Shown here piece after piece: positions 6,610 through 6,664 of a stretch of 6,664 nt of DNA (position 1 is its first letter; each line of letters opens with the position of its first letter). Location: NCBI GenBank assembly GCA_934454215.1, contig CAKSGG010000165.1:1-6664 (forward strand). Direction: 5' to 3'. The notes under the pieces were generated by a model that was not told where the DNA came from, made no database searches, and was given only the letters and a program-made list of their open reading frames with translations. The position numbers and the translations under genes are program-made. This stretch comes from an uncultured Clostridia bacterium. GTDB lineage: Bacteria; Bacillota; Clostridia; UBA1381.

Positions 6610-6622
6610 GTAAAGACTTTAC
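6610..6622. repeat. Perfect 13-bp palindrome after the recombinase gene
   Basis: gtaaagactttac is two exact 6-bp arms around a single A. The stretch just before it, aattttgtgtaaag, resembles terminal repeats of IS256-type (mutator) insertion sequences as I remember them, which carry an AATTGTGTAAA-like core. No transposase is visible, so an insertion-sequence end is only a possibility; a recombinase binding site is another. Confidence 0.5.
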
Positions 6623-6627
6623 GAAGC

Positions 6628-6664
6628 CTCCAAGATGATATATAATAAAAATATCATTTTGGAG
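6628..6664 (+). repeat. 14-bp hairpin at the window edge, possible terminator
   Basis: ctccaagatgatat (6628-6641) pairs with atatcattttggag (6651-6664), with one G-U pair and a 9-nt loop. The preceding bases aagc could pair further if the sequence beyond 6664 continues with g-c-t-t. A T-run there would make it the terminator of the recombinase gene. It starts 94 bp after that gene's stop codon. The rest of 6534-6609 holds no gene that I can see. Confidence 0.6.

Noticed and set aside
5568..6664. Direct repeats flanking the recombinase (atatcaaaatcggag at 5568 and atatcattttggag at 6651) as attachment sites
   Set aside because: They share only short ends, differ in the middle and in length, and the right copy is one arm of a hairpin, so chance is the simpler explanation.

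Overview
The window looks like a chromosomal segment of an AT-rich, low-GC Gram-positive anaerobe, most likely a gut-type member of the Clostridia. This is an inference from strong AGGAGG-type ribosome binding sites, sigma-A-like promoters, and a gene pair (NifU-like scaffold plus GGGtGRT protein) that I know mainly from Clostridia and related anaerobes. No rRNA, tRNA or CRISPR array is visible.

Left half (1-3502, minus strand): one uninterrupted reading frame enters from the left edge and starts at 3502. It encodes at least 1167 residues of a secreted RHS/YD-repeat protein with a signal peptide, a beta-rich N-terminal domain and a long YD-repeat region. An EF-hand-like calcium loop and a threefold 21-residue repeat are embedded in it. 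The C-terminus, where such proteins usually carry the variable or toxic domain, lies outside the window. Its promoter (TTGTAA-N17-TATAAT) is visible.

Centre (3503-3764): a divergent control region. A strong plus-strand promoter (TTGAAG-N17-TATAAT with an extended -10) faces the RHS promoter. A perfect 11-bp inverted repeat has one arm on the RHS -35 box and the other just upstream of the plus -35 box. The plus-strand leader of about 70 nt contains two short, mutually exclusive hairpins.

Right centre (3765-5567, plus strand): a tight two-gene operon ending in a strong intrinsic terminator. The first gene encodes a NifU/IscU-type Fe-S scaffold homologue that keeps the central GC motif but seems to lack the third ligand cysteine and carries an extra C-terminal region. 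The second encodes a GGGtGRT-family protein of unknown function. Promoter, two genes 17 bp apart and one terminator suggest they act together. This pair is my best candidate for an undescribed system, probably linked to Fe-S or another metal/sulfur cofactor.

Right end (5568-6664): a complete tyrosine recombinase with all catalytic residues, starting 24 bp after the terminator's T-run and with visibly lower GC than the operon. Beyond it are a 13-bp palindrome and a long hairpin ending exactly at the window edge. These may be a terminator, a recombination site or an insertion-sequence end. The recombinase and its flank look like accessory DNA placed next to the operon.
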